A stretch of DNA of 64,000 nucleotides, from positions 44,319,018 through 44,383,017 of the forward strand of contig OZ023206.1 of the NCBI GenBank assembly GCA_963995525.1. The letters are read 5' to 3'. Source of the stretch: Escarpia spicata (taxonomy: Eukaryota; Annelida; Polychaeta; Sabellida; Siboglinidae). Positions 12,776-23,110 of the stretch are shown here, piece after piece. The position numbers and the translations under genes are program-made. How positions within the stretch are numbered: the stretch's first letter is position 1; every line of letters starts with the position of its first letter. A model generated the notes under the pieces. It ran no database searches and was not told where the DNA came from. It was given only the letters and a program-made list of their open reading frames with translations.

Positions 12776-14150
12776 ATGCTCAACTCAGGCGGACCCTCTA
12801 TGATTTTGTGGCTTCAAAATATCATAAACTGTGTTTGGGTAAACGATGAAATCCCTACTGAGTGGAGACGTGGTATCATCCTGCCATTCTGGAAACACAA
12901 GGGCGACCGCCTGGTAAAAAGCAATCACAGAGGAATGATATTTCTATCGATACCTGGTAAACTTTTCGCACTCATCTTGCTATATCGTTAAATTGATGTT
13001 ATTAGGTCAACAAGAAGAGTCCAACAGGCTGGTTTCGTTCCGGGCCGTTCCACGGTTGATCAGATATTCTCTGTTCGCCAGATTATCGAAAAGTTAAATG
13101 AATTTCATTAAACAATCTTGATTGCTTTTGCTGCTTTTGATAGTATTGACCGCAAGAGCCTCTGGTTGCTCCTTCAAAACACTGGCCTGCCCCCAAAGTT
13201 ATGCCGATTGTTAAAGCTACTGTACAGCGACAGGGAGAATTGTGTTCGCATCGGTAATGATTCCTCGTATCTTTTCTTCATTGGCTCCATTTACGTCAAG
13301 GCTGTGTGGTAGCCCCTGACCTGTTCAATCTCACTAATGACCATATCATGGTACAACTTGATAGAAATGCCGGTTCTTCCGTCGGCATTAAACTTGGAGA
13401 CACTGTCGTGACAGACCTGGATTATGCAGATGACATTGCCATCTTCTGCACATCTCGTGCTGACCTCGTCCTCAAAGAACCCTGCTCTAAAACCAGTGAT
13501 GTTGGCATTTCTATCGGCTGGGCCAATAGACATCGATTTACTCAAACCCATCACCATCAATGGCGAAACCATCGACTTTGTGGATGAGTCTACTTACCTG
13601 GGTTCCATCATATCTGCTGATGGCTCTGTCGACCACGAGGTCGCAGTTAGAATAGGCAAAGCAGTGGGTGCAATCAAATGACTGTCAACTGCTCTGTAGA
13701 GCAGACGTTCCATCTCGCGAGGTACCAAGCTAAAAATGTCCAATGGTCTCGTCATTTCCATCCTTCCATATGCCTCTGAGACCTGGCAACTGACCATTCA
13801 ACAGCCCAAGAAAATCGATGCTTTCGTCTTGAAGAGCATCCGACGCCTCGAGAACATAAAGTGATTCAATTACATCAGCAATAACACGATCATGGAACGT
13901 ACCGGTCAGAAGCATACATCAATACTCATCACACAGCGACGCCTTCGATGGTTCGGCCATCTGCAAAGTATGGCCCCAAACTACCCTGCCGCTCTATTAT
14001 ACTCAATTCCACCAACAAAACACCGGCTGGAAACGGCGCCCTCGCCGTCGATGAATCGACTGTGTTAAGCACGATTTGGATGGCCTGGGCCTCACGCTTG
14101 AGGTGGCCAAGCAGCTGGCCGTTGACCGCCACACCTGGAAGGCGATGTTA
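12776..14150 (+). pseudogene. RTE-like non-LTR retrotransposon relic, right arm
   Basis: Mirror copy of the 2,691-4,090 relic. Plus-strand segments show WRRGIILPFWKHKGDR (12,776-12,991), FDSIDRKSLW (13,118-13,312), LDYADDIAIF (13,306-13,587, then a frame change to 13,681), and the RRLRWFGHLQ motif near 13,940. A deletion near 13,525 relative to the left copy removes several codons before IDLLKPITING. Multiple frame changes make it inactive. Confidence 0.7.
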
Positions 14151-16027
14151 AAGGATTTAACAAGATTTAACCAGATTTCCACCCAGAGAATTAACTCTAG
14201 GTGGCAGGTGGACAAGGAAGCCCTTTGGCTTACCGAGAGTCCAACCCTTTTATCTATGTGTATCCAGCCTCTGAGGTATGTGTCGATTTTATTTTTAAAC
14301 ATATTCACGCTACTAGCGCCCACACAATCAGCAGATAATCTGTTCCATTCATTTAGAGTCCTTTGTGAGAATGTGAACTTTCTTATATATAATCTACACT
14401 GCTCCTTTGATAATGTAAGTTTATGTCCTCTAGTCCTTCTATCTTTCTTAACTGAAACAAAAATATTTCTATCAATATTTTCATAACCCTTCAATATTTT
14501 AAACACTTCTATCTGATCTCCTCTCAATCTCCTGGTCTCTAGTGTTGTTAAAACGCATTTTAGGCGTATTTCGTAACTAAGATCCCTCAGTTTTTGTATC
14601 ATTTTAGTTGCTCTCCTCTGTACTCTTTCTAGCATAGCTATGTCCTTCCTGCGATACGGCCTCCACGCTTGAATACAATATTCTAAATGAGGCCTAACTA
14701 TTGTTTTGTACAGAGGTATTATTAGCTCTTTTTTTATTTATACGTTATGTTTCGCCTAATTAATCCAAGGATTTGATTTCCCTTTGAAGTTGCAATTCCG
14801 CACTGCTCTGAAACCTTCAAATCAGCACTAATGGTTAACCCTAAGTCCTTTTCTTTTAAAGTAGTACTTAGTACAGTACCCCCCAGTGTATACTCTACCT
14901 TTTCGTTCCCATGTCCTGTGTGGAGGCATTTACATTTCCCAAAATTGAACAGCATTTGCCACTTTTCAGACCATTTGATCAACCTGTCAAGATCATCTTG
15001 TAAATGTTGTCTATCTCCATCACTTTTAATCCTTGTAAACATTTTGTATCATCCGCAAATTTCAACACCTTGCTTGTTATTTCATAATCCAAATTGTTGA
15101 TATATATTACGAATAATATAGGTCCTAATATTGATCCCTGTGGTACCCCACTCAATACCGATTTCCAGTTTGAAGCCACCCCTTCAACTACTACCCTTTG
15201 TCTACTGTCAATCAGCCATTGTTCTATCCAGTTTATTATATAATTTCCTATGCCATGGGCCTTTAGTTTAAGCAGTAATCTTTGATGTGGTACTTTTGTT
15301 GACAGTTTTTTGAAAATCTAAGTACACGATATCTACTGGTGATCCCTCATCTTCCCACTTAGTGATGTCTTCCAAAAACAGAACATATTTTTGAAGGGTA
15401 CAAATTTATCGACTATGCTCTTAATTTCACTCTTTAATAGATTCCTGCATTCTGTTGCCGTCTTATTTTTCAGTGTGTTATTCCAGTCTATCTTTGCTAA
15501 ATATTTCCTGATGTCCTTATACCTTCCTTTGTGGAAATTTTTCCTATACTGCTTTATATTATTCGTTTCTGATTTTACTTTGATGGTAAAGTGTATCTGG
15601 TTGTGATCGCTACTCCCCAGTGGCTCACATATCTTGACATTGTCAATAAATTCATTATGTGAGGACAAAACTATGTCTAACACATTCTCACCCCTGGTTG
15701 GTTCTAGCACATGTTGAGAAAGGAATGTATCTTGAACTAAAACTAAAAACTTCTGGTCCTCACTCACCATATTCTGTACAGATTTCCATTGTATATGCCC
15801 GTGGTTAAAATCCCCCATAATAATACTTTGCTTACTTCCCTTATAGCGTTTTGTATATTTTCATTCTTTTATATGCTTATCTTTGGACTTCGATAAACTA
15901 ACCCAACTGTTAACGTTGAGTTTCCTGTAACTATGTTACACCAAACAGCTTCTTCGCAATCTGCTTCTCTTTCTAATTTAATTTCATCAGCCTGAATAGA
16001 TTCTTTAAAATGTGGATGTGGATGTGA
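14130..16027 (-). pseudogene. CR1-like non-LTR retrotransposon copy, right arm, internally deleted
   Basis: Mirror of 1-2,690 on the minus strand. The endonuclease segment (15,818-15,370, MGDFNHGHIQW) is joined directly to the RT near 15,369. The linker and the N-terminal RT part, about 770 bp present on the left, are missing. RT motifs GVPQGSILGPILF (15,179-14,979) and the following segments remain, followed by the C-terminal region (14,635-14,003). The start of the copy at 16,027 coincides with the outer end of the palindrome visible in this window. Confidence 0.8.
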
Positions 16028-16050
16028 CATCTACGCTGGATATCCGGCAA

Positions 16051-16090
16051 GAGCTCTAAGTTAGTCATCTACTTGACTAACTTAGAGCTC
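16051..16090. other. Perfect hairpin just outside the palindrome arm
   Basis: gagctctaagttagtca and its exact reverse complement are separated by six bases (tctact), giving a 17-bp stem. It lies 24 bp beyond the end of the right arm. Function unknown; it could be a remnant of element ends. Confidence 0.75.
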
Positions 16091-17026
16091 AATAATTTAA
16101 GCACATTATTTATTTTAGGTATTTAAAATGCTAGTTCATTTAACTTGTATATATATATCTTTTTTTAATGAAATAAAATAAAAGTAAGTGACACCATCAC
16201 ACCTCGTTTGAAGCAGGTTAAGCATAAACAATAGAGTGTAAAAATAGCGTGGAACACGGGGACAATTTTATTTTTGGGAAACAGGACATATTTGTGGCAA
16301 ATACACAGTACAGAATAATCGTAATAAAAAACATACAATATACATTCAAATACATTCGAGTCGACGACGTGGTAAATATAAAATGTATCGTAGGAAAACA
16401 AAAGAACGTATATTTATAAGGGACGGGAGTCTCCTACTGAGACTAATTAAAGTCGCTGTCGTAGGAGCCACCCTGAAACGCAACTTTATCGATTATTTGA
16501 TTTCTCAAGAAAACAATCCCTTGTACAATTGATGCATTACTACAAGAAAAATGTATATCATATTATGTCTTATGTATATTATATATTACACTTTTTACTA
16601 AATACACAACTGTACAAATAACTGGTTTTGAAATTAAGTAATATATAACAAACGAGGCACAATTGGCATCCAAAAATATTCCACTTACATACATATAACA
16701 GTTTTGCTGTAAAGCTTGGAATATGTTGCAAAGACCTATAAACTGTGATTGGTGATGTTGTCCTTAATTAAATATGGTGCATTACTTGCATGGTAAGTTT
16801 TACATTGATACTTGAAGTTTATTGTGTGAATATTTATGGAATAGTTTTAATTCGTGAAAAGTTAGAAGACGTTCTACTTTCTAACGAGTGCATTGATGTG
16901 AACGTGATATTTACTTACTTATAACAACATATTTACAAACAGTGCATCATAGTAGACAAAATGATTTGGTTTATATTACGTGGTGAAAACATTAAAAAAA
17001 AGTGTAAAGAAAATCAATGGTTTGGA
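16091..17026. other. AT-rich intergenic sequence, nothing recognised
   Basis: AT-rich DNA with poly-A/T runs and a short TA repeat (16,147-16,158). Frames on both strands are short and compositionally unremarkable. No exon-like stretch with convincing splice borders was seen. Confidence 0.6.
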
Positions 17027-17100
17027 TTGAACCGGCGTCGCCCAATTGTAAAATAAATGACAAGAAAGCAACGCGTCTACCAACTGAGCTAGCGACATCG
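17027..17100 (-). tRNA. tRNA-like sequence (pseudo-tRNA or SINE head)
   Basis: On the minus strand the A-box-like TAGCTCAGTTGGTAGA is followed by a B-box-like GGTTCAATCC about 45 bases later. These are internal Pol III promoter elements. The D arm looks right, but the anticodon arm is over-long and the acceptor ends do not pair, so this is not a normal tRNA. A decayed tRNA or the head of a tRNA-derived SINE is likelier. Confidence 0.4.
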
Positions 17101-17767
17101 ACGGAAATTCACTGACTGATTTAAGTTGTTATGATAAATTGTATAACTCCTCCTTCATATATCGATATTCTAGTGATATTATGAGATTATGCACGTTACT
17201 TTCTGTAGCTGGATATAATATATGTTTGATATGTATGTTTATTAGTGTAGGTTATCTCCGGTTGGTTGCATTCGATATAATGTTTCTGAAAACGAGCCCA
17301 AGCTCGGCGAAACCGAGTCGACTTGTGAGCCCATTCGCATCCATTGTTTTGAATAAAATTAGATTCATGTGGAACCGTAAAATAACTGCTTGTTCCTCTA
17401 TGATGACTAGTGTTTGTATTACATCGGAATATCGCACAATAACTCATTTTGACGATCGTTTCGACCCAAAAGCTATCCTTGTAAACATGCTCTGAATACA
17501 TGGAAAGGGTCGGCCTTATGCGAGTATGGGTCATATATGTGACGTCACATCTCGGCACAATGAAAAGCGCCCAAAAAATATGCAAATTCGAAATTATCCG
17601 GCTGCGCAACATCAAATGTGGAATTTCTTCCATTTTTTTGGCTTGGTGGACAAGGAACTAGACAGCATGATATAATATAACATGAATTCAAGCAATAGGT
17701 GTTTTTATTCCCATTAAGGAACATTTTAAAGATGGTGTGTGTGTCTTTCATTCAGAAACTCCACTCT
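17101..17767. other. Intergenic sequence, nothing recognised
   Basis: Overlapping frames of 118 codons (plus, 17,139-17,495) and 145 codons (minus, 17,196-17,633) compete. Neither shows a recognisable domain or a clean start. Confidence 0.5.
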
Positions 17768-18314
17768 CGCTACTGAACTCCATGTGGTTTATAATAACAA
17801 TGTTTCTGGGATTGAGAGACAGAGACGAACTCCATGTGGTTTGTAATGACAATGTTTCTGGGACTAAGAGGCAGATATTAACTGTTTCTGGGACTGAGAG
17901 GCAGAGATGAACTCCATGTGGTTTGTAATGACAATGTTTCTGGGATTGAGAGGCAGAGATGGACTCCATGTGGTTTGTAATGACAATGTTTCTGGGACTG
18001 AGAGGCAGATATGAACTCCATGTGGTTTGTAATGACAATGTTTCTGGGACTGAGAGGCGGAGCCGAACTCCATGTGGTGTGTAATGACAATGTTTCTGGG
18101 ACTGAGAGGCAGATATGAACTCCATGTGGTTTGTAATGACAATGTTTCTGGGACTGAGAGGCGGAGCCGAACTCCATGTGGTGTGTAATGACAATGTTTC
18201 TTGGACTGAGAGGCAGATATGAACTCCATGTGGTTTGTAATGACAATGTTTCTGGGACTGAGAGGCGGAGCCGAACTCCATGTGGTGTGTAATGACAATG
18301 TTTCTGGGACTGAG
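17768..18314 (+). repeat. 52-bp minisatellite derived from a tyrosine-recombinase coding segment
   Basis: About ten tandem units of 52 bp (period seen directly from the gacaatgtttctggga phrase at 17,930 and 17,982). In one frame each unit reads TMFLGLRGRDE followed by LHVVCN. This is the same MFLGLRGRD motif that opens the recombinase relic immediately downstream. Because 52 is not a multiple of three, the expansion destroys the frame. Variants (cagat, cagagat, cggagcc) alternate, suggesting dimer or trimer homogenisation. Confidence 0.9.
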
Positions 18315-19345
18315 AGGCCGAGATGGACATGTGAAGATGTTATGGGGAGATCTGGAGTTGAGGCAATATGCAGACAGAAGGGAGTACGTTGAATTTACTG
18401 AGAGGACAACCAAAACCAGGACGGGGACCAACATCAAAGACAGGAGGGCTTATAACCCCAAGATGTTTCAATCTCCCATTCAAAGTATGCTTCCATGTTA
18501 CAGCATGATAACAAATGTATGAAACGATTGTATCGTTCAAAGCAATAATACAACAAATTATGATGATAATAATATTAATAATGATTATAATAATATTAAT
18601 AATAACAACTGAAATATTAATAACAATGTCTTGCAGATGATTTCCTATGTACCGTTAGGGTTTACAAGGAATGTAGGAGAAGGAGACCCACGGAGGCTTT
18701 GGTTCCTGGAAGCAGGGTGTATTTGGCACTGAACTCCGATTGGAAGGAGACGGGTTTATGGTACAAACGGGAACCGATGGACAAAAACAGACTGGGTTAC
18801 TTTGCAGATCAATGTGTGAACGAGCAGGACTGACTGCGAGGCATACCAATCACAGTATACGCAGAACAGCAGTTTCGAATCTGTTTGAACGAGGGATGCA
18901 CAAAACAAAAGTGCAGCAATTATCTGGAAATAAGAATGTAGAGAGCCCCGCACAAACTCCTTCAACCAGCAATATGATATGTCATCTACACTATCAACAA
19001 CGCTAACAAGGTCAACAAATCTCAACCATTTCCAACAATTGATTACAGATCAGTCCAAGCCTTAATATTTTCAAAACCGACACCAGCGTTTACCGCTCCC
19101 CGTACGATCACTTCACCTCCTATCACCGATCCTCATCAACTCTGGCTATTGAAGCTACACCACCTGCACAACATTTCGTCGCCACAAGCACACAGTCAAC
19201 GGACCTGGTGGATATTATTAATGATGATGTTCTCATTGAATTTGCCAACGACCCATTCATTCTCCCAAAAATGTCATCCCTCGATTTCCTGTTATACAGA
19301 ACTGTACTTTCAATGGAGCCGTTACCATACATTTTGTTACTGGAT
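18284..19345 (+). pseudogene. Crypton/DUF3504-type tyrosine recombinase relic
   Basis: The first segment (about 18,284-18,480) holds MFLGLRGRDGH, the Arg motif region, then YVEFTERTTKTRTG and NPKMFQS. After an AT-rich insertion or intron (about 18,481-18,635, ending ttgcag) the sequence continues in frame with DDFLC, RRRPTEALVPGSR, NSDWKETGLWYK and KNRLGYF. It shifts frame near 18,810, then gives CERAGLTARHTNHSIRRTAV (HxxR motif) and QLSGNKNVES. A further frame change precedes a conserved tail ending NCTFNGAVTIHF near 19,340. Motif order matches the Crypton-derived recombinase domain found in ZMYM/QRICH1-type proteins and related transposons. The expected catalytic Tyr position is disrupted. 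Dead copy. Confidence 0.75.
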
Positions 19346-19504
19346 CGTAATAAGAACGTTGGTTTTTATTAAAAGAACTTCTGTTGCCCAAATGTATCAT
19401 ACAATATTTGTAATATGATCTCATATTGTTTGATTGATATTATTCGTATTAAATTAATTAATTAATTTTACGAAGCTTTTTATTGTTAACATGTGATAAA
19501 TAAG
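19346..19504. other. AT-rich spacer
   Basis: Contains a TTAATTAATT run (19,450-19,468). No gene seen. Confidence 0.6.
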
Positions 19505-19625
19505 TTATTACATGTCTTGTCTGCATCACGCCCTGTACAATGCCCGCGTACCTGTATCAGCCCGAGTCCGAGGGCTGATTCAGGTACATCGGGACATAAT
19601 ACAGAACAAGACATGTAATAATATA
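19505..19625. mobile_element. Palindromic MITE-like repeat (~120 bp)
   Basis: ttacatgtcttgt on the left pairs with acaagacatgtaa on the right. Toward the centre, tacctgtatcagccc pairs with gggctgattcaggta around an 8-base loop. The whole block is an imperfect palindrome with internal mismatches, as in fold-back MITEs. No target duplication was established. Confidence 0.55.
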
Positions 19626-20093
19626 TATACTTATCATGTTGTAGACAATTCAACGTCTAGCCACCTTGTAATAGGGTCGTGCAACCAGTAAGATATATCC
19701 AAAGAAGCATTTTTATTGAGAAAATCACATTCCCGAACACTCTTTTGTGCATGTGTAGCATTCGAAACATTTCACATCGTTACAATTACCCATAAACAAC
19801 CATATTTAACATACTACTGTTTCTGATCTAATGTCCACACGTAACCCACCTTAAATGTGATTATATGCGTATGTCAACATGTTTCTTTCCTGAACCATTC
19901 TTTAAAAATTACTATCCCCCTCATATTATATCTCAATTGTGTGTTAACATTGCGAGTGCGCATGTCCGACTTAAAATTGCCATTTGTTGTCAACTGGAAG
20001 CCACACGTATCACGTTGGCTCCGGTTCATAACGAAAACAGCCACGTGATTTCAAATCACTACTGTATGCAAACTGTGTCCCCCCCTCCCGATA
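19626..20093. other. Downstream flank of the zinc-finger gene; no separate gene seen
   Basis: On the minus strand this is the 3' flank of the zinc-finger ORF. A 357-codon open frame running antisense through the fingers (from 19,865) is a shadow of the 84-bp repeat and is not a gene. Confidence 0.5.
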
Positions 20094-20949
20094 TCACATT
20101 AGTTTCTCCCAGGTGTGGATACGGACATGCTTATTCAGAATTCCACTTGCGGAGAATTGTGCACGACAGATATAACATTTGTAGGTTTTCTCCCCGGTGT
20201 GAATACGGACATGCATCTTCAGATTTCCACTTACTGAGAAGCGTGCACCACGCGTTTCACATTTGTAAGGTTTCTCTCCGGTGTGGATACGGACATGCGT
20301 CTTCAGATTACCACTTTTTGAGAACTCTACACCACACGTATCACATTTATAAGGTTTCTCCCCGGTGTGGGTACGGACATGCGTCTTCAAATGTCCACTT
20401 TCTGAGAAGCGTGCACCACACGTATCACATTTGTAAGGTTTCTCGCCGGTGTGGATATGGACATGCGTCTGCAGACTTCCACTTTGTGAGAATTGTGTTC
20501 CACACGTATCACATTTGTAAGGTTTCTCCCCGGTGTGGGTACGGAAATGCTTCTTCAAATCACCACTTGTCGAGAACTGTACACCAAACGTATCACATTT
20601 GTAAGGTTTCTCCCCGGTGTGGATACGGACATGCGTCTGCAGACTTCCACTTTGTGAGAATTGTGCTCCACATGTATCACATTTGTAAGGTTTCTCCCCG
20701 GTGTGGATACGGACATGCTTCTGCAGATTTCCACTTTGTGAGAATTGTGCTCCACACGTATCACATTTGTAAGGTTTCTCCCCGATGTGGATGCGGACAT
20801 GATTCCGCAGATTTCCACTTTGTGAGGATTGTGCTCCACACGTATCACATTTGTAAGGTTTCTCCCCGATGTGGCTACGGACATGATTCAACAGATTTCC
20901 ATTTTGTGAGAATTGTGCACCAAAGGTATCGCATTTGAAGGGTTTTTTC
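20094..20949 (-). CDS. C2H2 zinc-finger protein, ten tandem fingers (last exon)
   Basis: An array of ten C2H2 finger units of 28 residues, joined by the classic TGEKPYKC linker, read on the minus strand from about 20,945 to the stop at 20,094. Such arrays bind DNA, usually in the nucleus as transcriptional regulators or repressors. Finger consensus is KCDTCGAQFSQSGNLxxHVRIH. Fingers 1, 5 and 9 have lost the second zinc-binding Cys (CDTF, CDTF, CETR) and are probably unable to fold normally. The frame is closed by a stop near 20,976 upstream, so an earlier exon should exist; a cacag/gt junction near 20,955 is a possible acceptor. No KRAB, BTB or SCAN domain is visible in this exon. The protein tail after finger 10 is only four residues (WEKLM). 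Confidence 0.85.
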
Positions 20950-21432
20950 GCAGTGTCTACAGACAGTGTACCTGTGCGACGGCATGGTTACGCAACATGA
21001 TCGACTGATTAGAATATCCACTGAGGTGCCTCAGTAAACGATAAAGAGAGTTTTTAAAAACAGTAAAAACACACACCTGCGACATTCCTGTCGCTGATTA
21101 GATTGTTTGGCATGATAATGGTAGATTGCCGCACGTATGCAGTGAAGATCAGTGTCGATGTGTAATTGAAACAGACTAAAAACTGGGATGCTTTCGACAG
21201 CGACGTACACATGCAGCCGGTTAGACGCAATCACGTGGCAGATTAGTATTTGTTGAATAGAGCATAAGAATTGTGCTTTATTCAAAAAAGAAATAAGCTA
21301 CACCAAAAATACATTGCATAATAAATTATATGACGTAAAATATTTTAATACAAATAATAATTTCACTATATAAATAACGTCATAATAACAGCACGAAAAT
21401 CGAGAAAATGTAGAAATAAATACTTGCTTTAC
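20950..21432. other. Upstream or intron sequence, AT-rich
   Basis: No convincing first exon for the zinc-finger gene was found. Positions about 21,278-21,336 (caaaaaagaaataagctaca and onward) closely match the last 60 bases of the window, indicating a dispersed repeat or a duplicated locus. Confidence 0.5.
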
Positions 21433-21663
21433 TTTCTGTCTTAGCACAAGTTGTCTCATTGACATACATGGCCGCCTCCTTCAAGTAGGGATGCCTGGCA
21501 TGCATCGTTGGCAATTCACTCTCTGCATAATGAAGGTCACGATGCATTGCAAGAAACTGGATCAGTGCCTTTGTCTGAGTAGTCCATGGATGGTACCGGC
21601 ATCTCTTGGACTGAATAGCCTTGTTGGTGAAGGCACTGTACGTCTGAGAATATGCAGTGCTGC
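21433..21663 (-). CDS. Candidate internal coding exon, unknown protein
   Basis: On the minus strand, 231 nt are open between an acceptor (cattttcag/GC) and a good donor (GAAA/GTAAAG). Both introns would be in phase 1. The translation, about 76 residues, contains KRCRYHPWTTQTKAL, LHYAESELPTMHARHPYLK and ends near NETTCAKTE. Composition looks protein-like, with no stops. I do not recognise the family with confidence. It gives the impression of predicted multi-exon invertebrate proteins that are repetitive in genomes, possibly transposon-derived. It sits beside the DNA segment that recurs at 63.94 kb, where the equivalent exon would lie just outside the window. Confidence 0.4.
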
Positions 21664-22226
21664 CTGAAAATGAATCGTGAAATCAGCTACATAATGCATA
21701 AACTATTTTTCGCATTATTGTACATGGGCAATATTAAATAATATAATTGTTATTATTATGCATTTATCACTTTTCTAATACGACGTATTCTCTAAATATT
21801 AGTTAATACCAAAGGTAAAACTAATCATCGCATGTGCTCTGTAACTATATAAAAACGTTACAAAACATACAATTGATAATTTTATAAATATTAATTATGC
21901 CGGTGCACACATATGTGTAACTGATGCATGGTAAAACAAAACCACAACATGATGAGGAGATAGATTTTATGGCTTAAAAATAATGCACCATCATAGAATA
22001 TATATAACTTACTTAGATATGAACAATCCATATATTGTTCTCCCTGGGCCAATTGAAATCCATCCGGCAAACATAAAGCATTATGTAGTTTTAAGTGTTT
22101 GTCTTGTTCTCTTTACAAAATGGTATTTATATTTTTAAATATAACTATTCTTGTGCTCATTTTTAAATCTAGTACATTCTTGCAATAATTGGTAAAATGA
22201 CATAATGTAACAATTTCATATACATG
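21664..22226. other. AT-rich intergenic sequence
   Basis: No coding stretch recognised. Base composition changes sharply to GC-rich after about 22,440, where the virus-like cassette begins. Confidence 0.6.
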
Positions 22227-22569
22227 TAAGTATTAGTCGTGTGGTATTTGGCCCCGTGTAAAAAGGTCATGCATTCAAGATCAAAGGAAGATCAAAGGAA
22301 TAGGCTCCGCCCCACAATTTTTTACTAAAAACTTAGCACCTATAGAGAAAAAGTCCACATCAAAGAATTTTGCCCTTTTTTCTATAAACTTATCACCGGA
22401 ACTAAATACCCTTAAGTACCCTTAATAACCTTTGATTGACAGGACCACCCGGCGTTGACCCGTTGCCCCTTAGTGTGTGTTTATTTTCTTGATACGTGAT
22501 TGACAGGTCCAACGACAAATCAGAGTCTTGGAAGCCGCCCAGCCGTATTAATGATTGGCTACTAACGCT

Positions 22570-22579
22570 ACTATATATT
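22570..22579 (+). promoter_or_regulatory. TATA-like box upstream of the NADAR gene
   Basis: ctatatatta lies about 35 bp before the ATG at 22,611. Position and sequence fit a TATA element with a short leader. Inferred from sequence alone. Confidence 0.35.
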
Positions 22580-22610
22580 ATGGGCGGTCGGTGGCGTGAA
22601 GAGTGGCAGC

Positions 22611-23072
22611 ATGGCGACGACTCCCGCTATACATTTCCGTGGGGGCGCGTCGTTCCTATCGAACTGGTATCCGTGTCGAGTGGTGGCGTACGGTCGGGAC
22701 TTCAGATCTGTAGAGCACGCTTATCATTATAGAAAAGCGATGTTTCACGACGATACCGAAACCGCTGAGTGCATCAAAGAGGCGTGGTCGGGGTATTGCG
22801 CAAAACGCCGAAGTTACAGAATCGAGAAAAGGAGAACGGACGCCGACTGGTACGCTGTTAGGGTCGCGTGTATGAAGTCCCTGCAGATGATCAAGTTAGG
22901 GGGGTCAAAGAAGTTGAAAGACGCCCTATTGGCTACCGGGAAAGCCGAATTGGTGGAGTGTGTGCCTTCGCACAATGCCTTCTGGGGTATTGGCATCGGC
23001 GGCAGAGAGGGACAGAATATGCTCGGTAAATTAGTGAAGGAGGTACGCGAGGAACTTAGAAGAAACGAATAA
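22611..23072 (+). CDS. NADAR-domain protein (YbiA/DUF1768 family)
   Basis: A 153-aa protein when started at the ATG at 22,611; the longer frame from 22,596 begins with a non-ATG codon. Near the N-terminus it has FLSNWYP (about residues 14-20), then SVEHAYHYRKA (about 37-47) and, near the C-terminus, AFWGIGIGG followed by GQNMLGKLVKEVRE. These are the signature blocks of the NADAR superfamily, which is usually about 150-180 aa, so the length is full. NADAR proteins act on N-glycosidic ADP-ribose-type or ribosyl bonds: bacterial YbiA cleaves riboflavin intermediates, and other members remove ADP-ribose from guanine in DNA. A role in countering host ADP-ribosylation would be a sensible viral use but is inference. 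It is the first gene of the cassette, with a TATA-like box just upstream. The frame is intact. Confidence 0.85.
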   Translation: MATTPAIHFRGGASFLSNWYPCRVVAYGRDFRSVEHAYHYRKAMFHDDTETAECIKEAWSGYCAKRRSYRIEKRRTDADWYAVRVACMKSLQMIKLGGSKKLKDALLATGKAELVECVPSHNAFWGIGIGGREGQNMLGKLVKEVREELRRNE

Positions 23073-23110
23073 AGTTGGCGGTCGCGGTCGCGTGCGCGGC
23101 AGTCGTAGAT

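Larger units (their letters stand above)
1..16027. repeat. Giant imperfect palindrome (inverted repeat, arms about 7.2-8.2 kb)
   Basis: The first bases (tcacatccacatccacag) recur as the reverse complement at 16,010-16,027. The same order of parts is mirrored all the way in: CR1-like LINE, RTE-like LINE, non-coding block, 63-bp repeats, 51-bp repeats, trinucleotide tract, CACAACATA-type repeat, then (GTGA)n at the axis near 8.49 kb. Arms are similar but not identical. The right LINE lacks about 770 bp present on the left, the 51-bp array has about seven units on the left and about two on the right, and point differences are frequent. That divergence argues against a simple fold-back read artefact. 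The left end is cut by the window edge, so terminal repeats and target duplications cannot be assessed. Confidence 0.9.

Noticed and set aside
1..16027. Fold-back chimera or missing-adapter read artefact
   Set aside because: The arms differ by a ~770-bp deletion, by array lengths and by many substitutions, which an artefactual self-copy would not show. Long-read validation is still advisable.
19865..20938. 357-codon plus-strand frame
   Set aside because: It is antisense to the tandem zinc-finger exon. Its apparent repeat is the reverse complement of the finger repeat.
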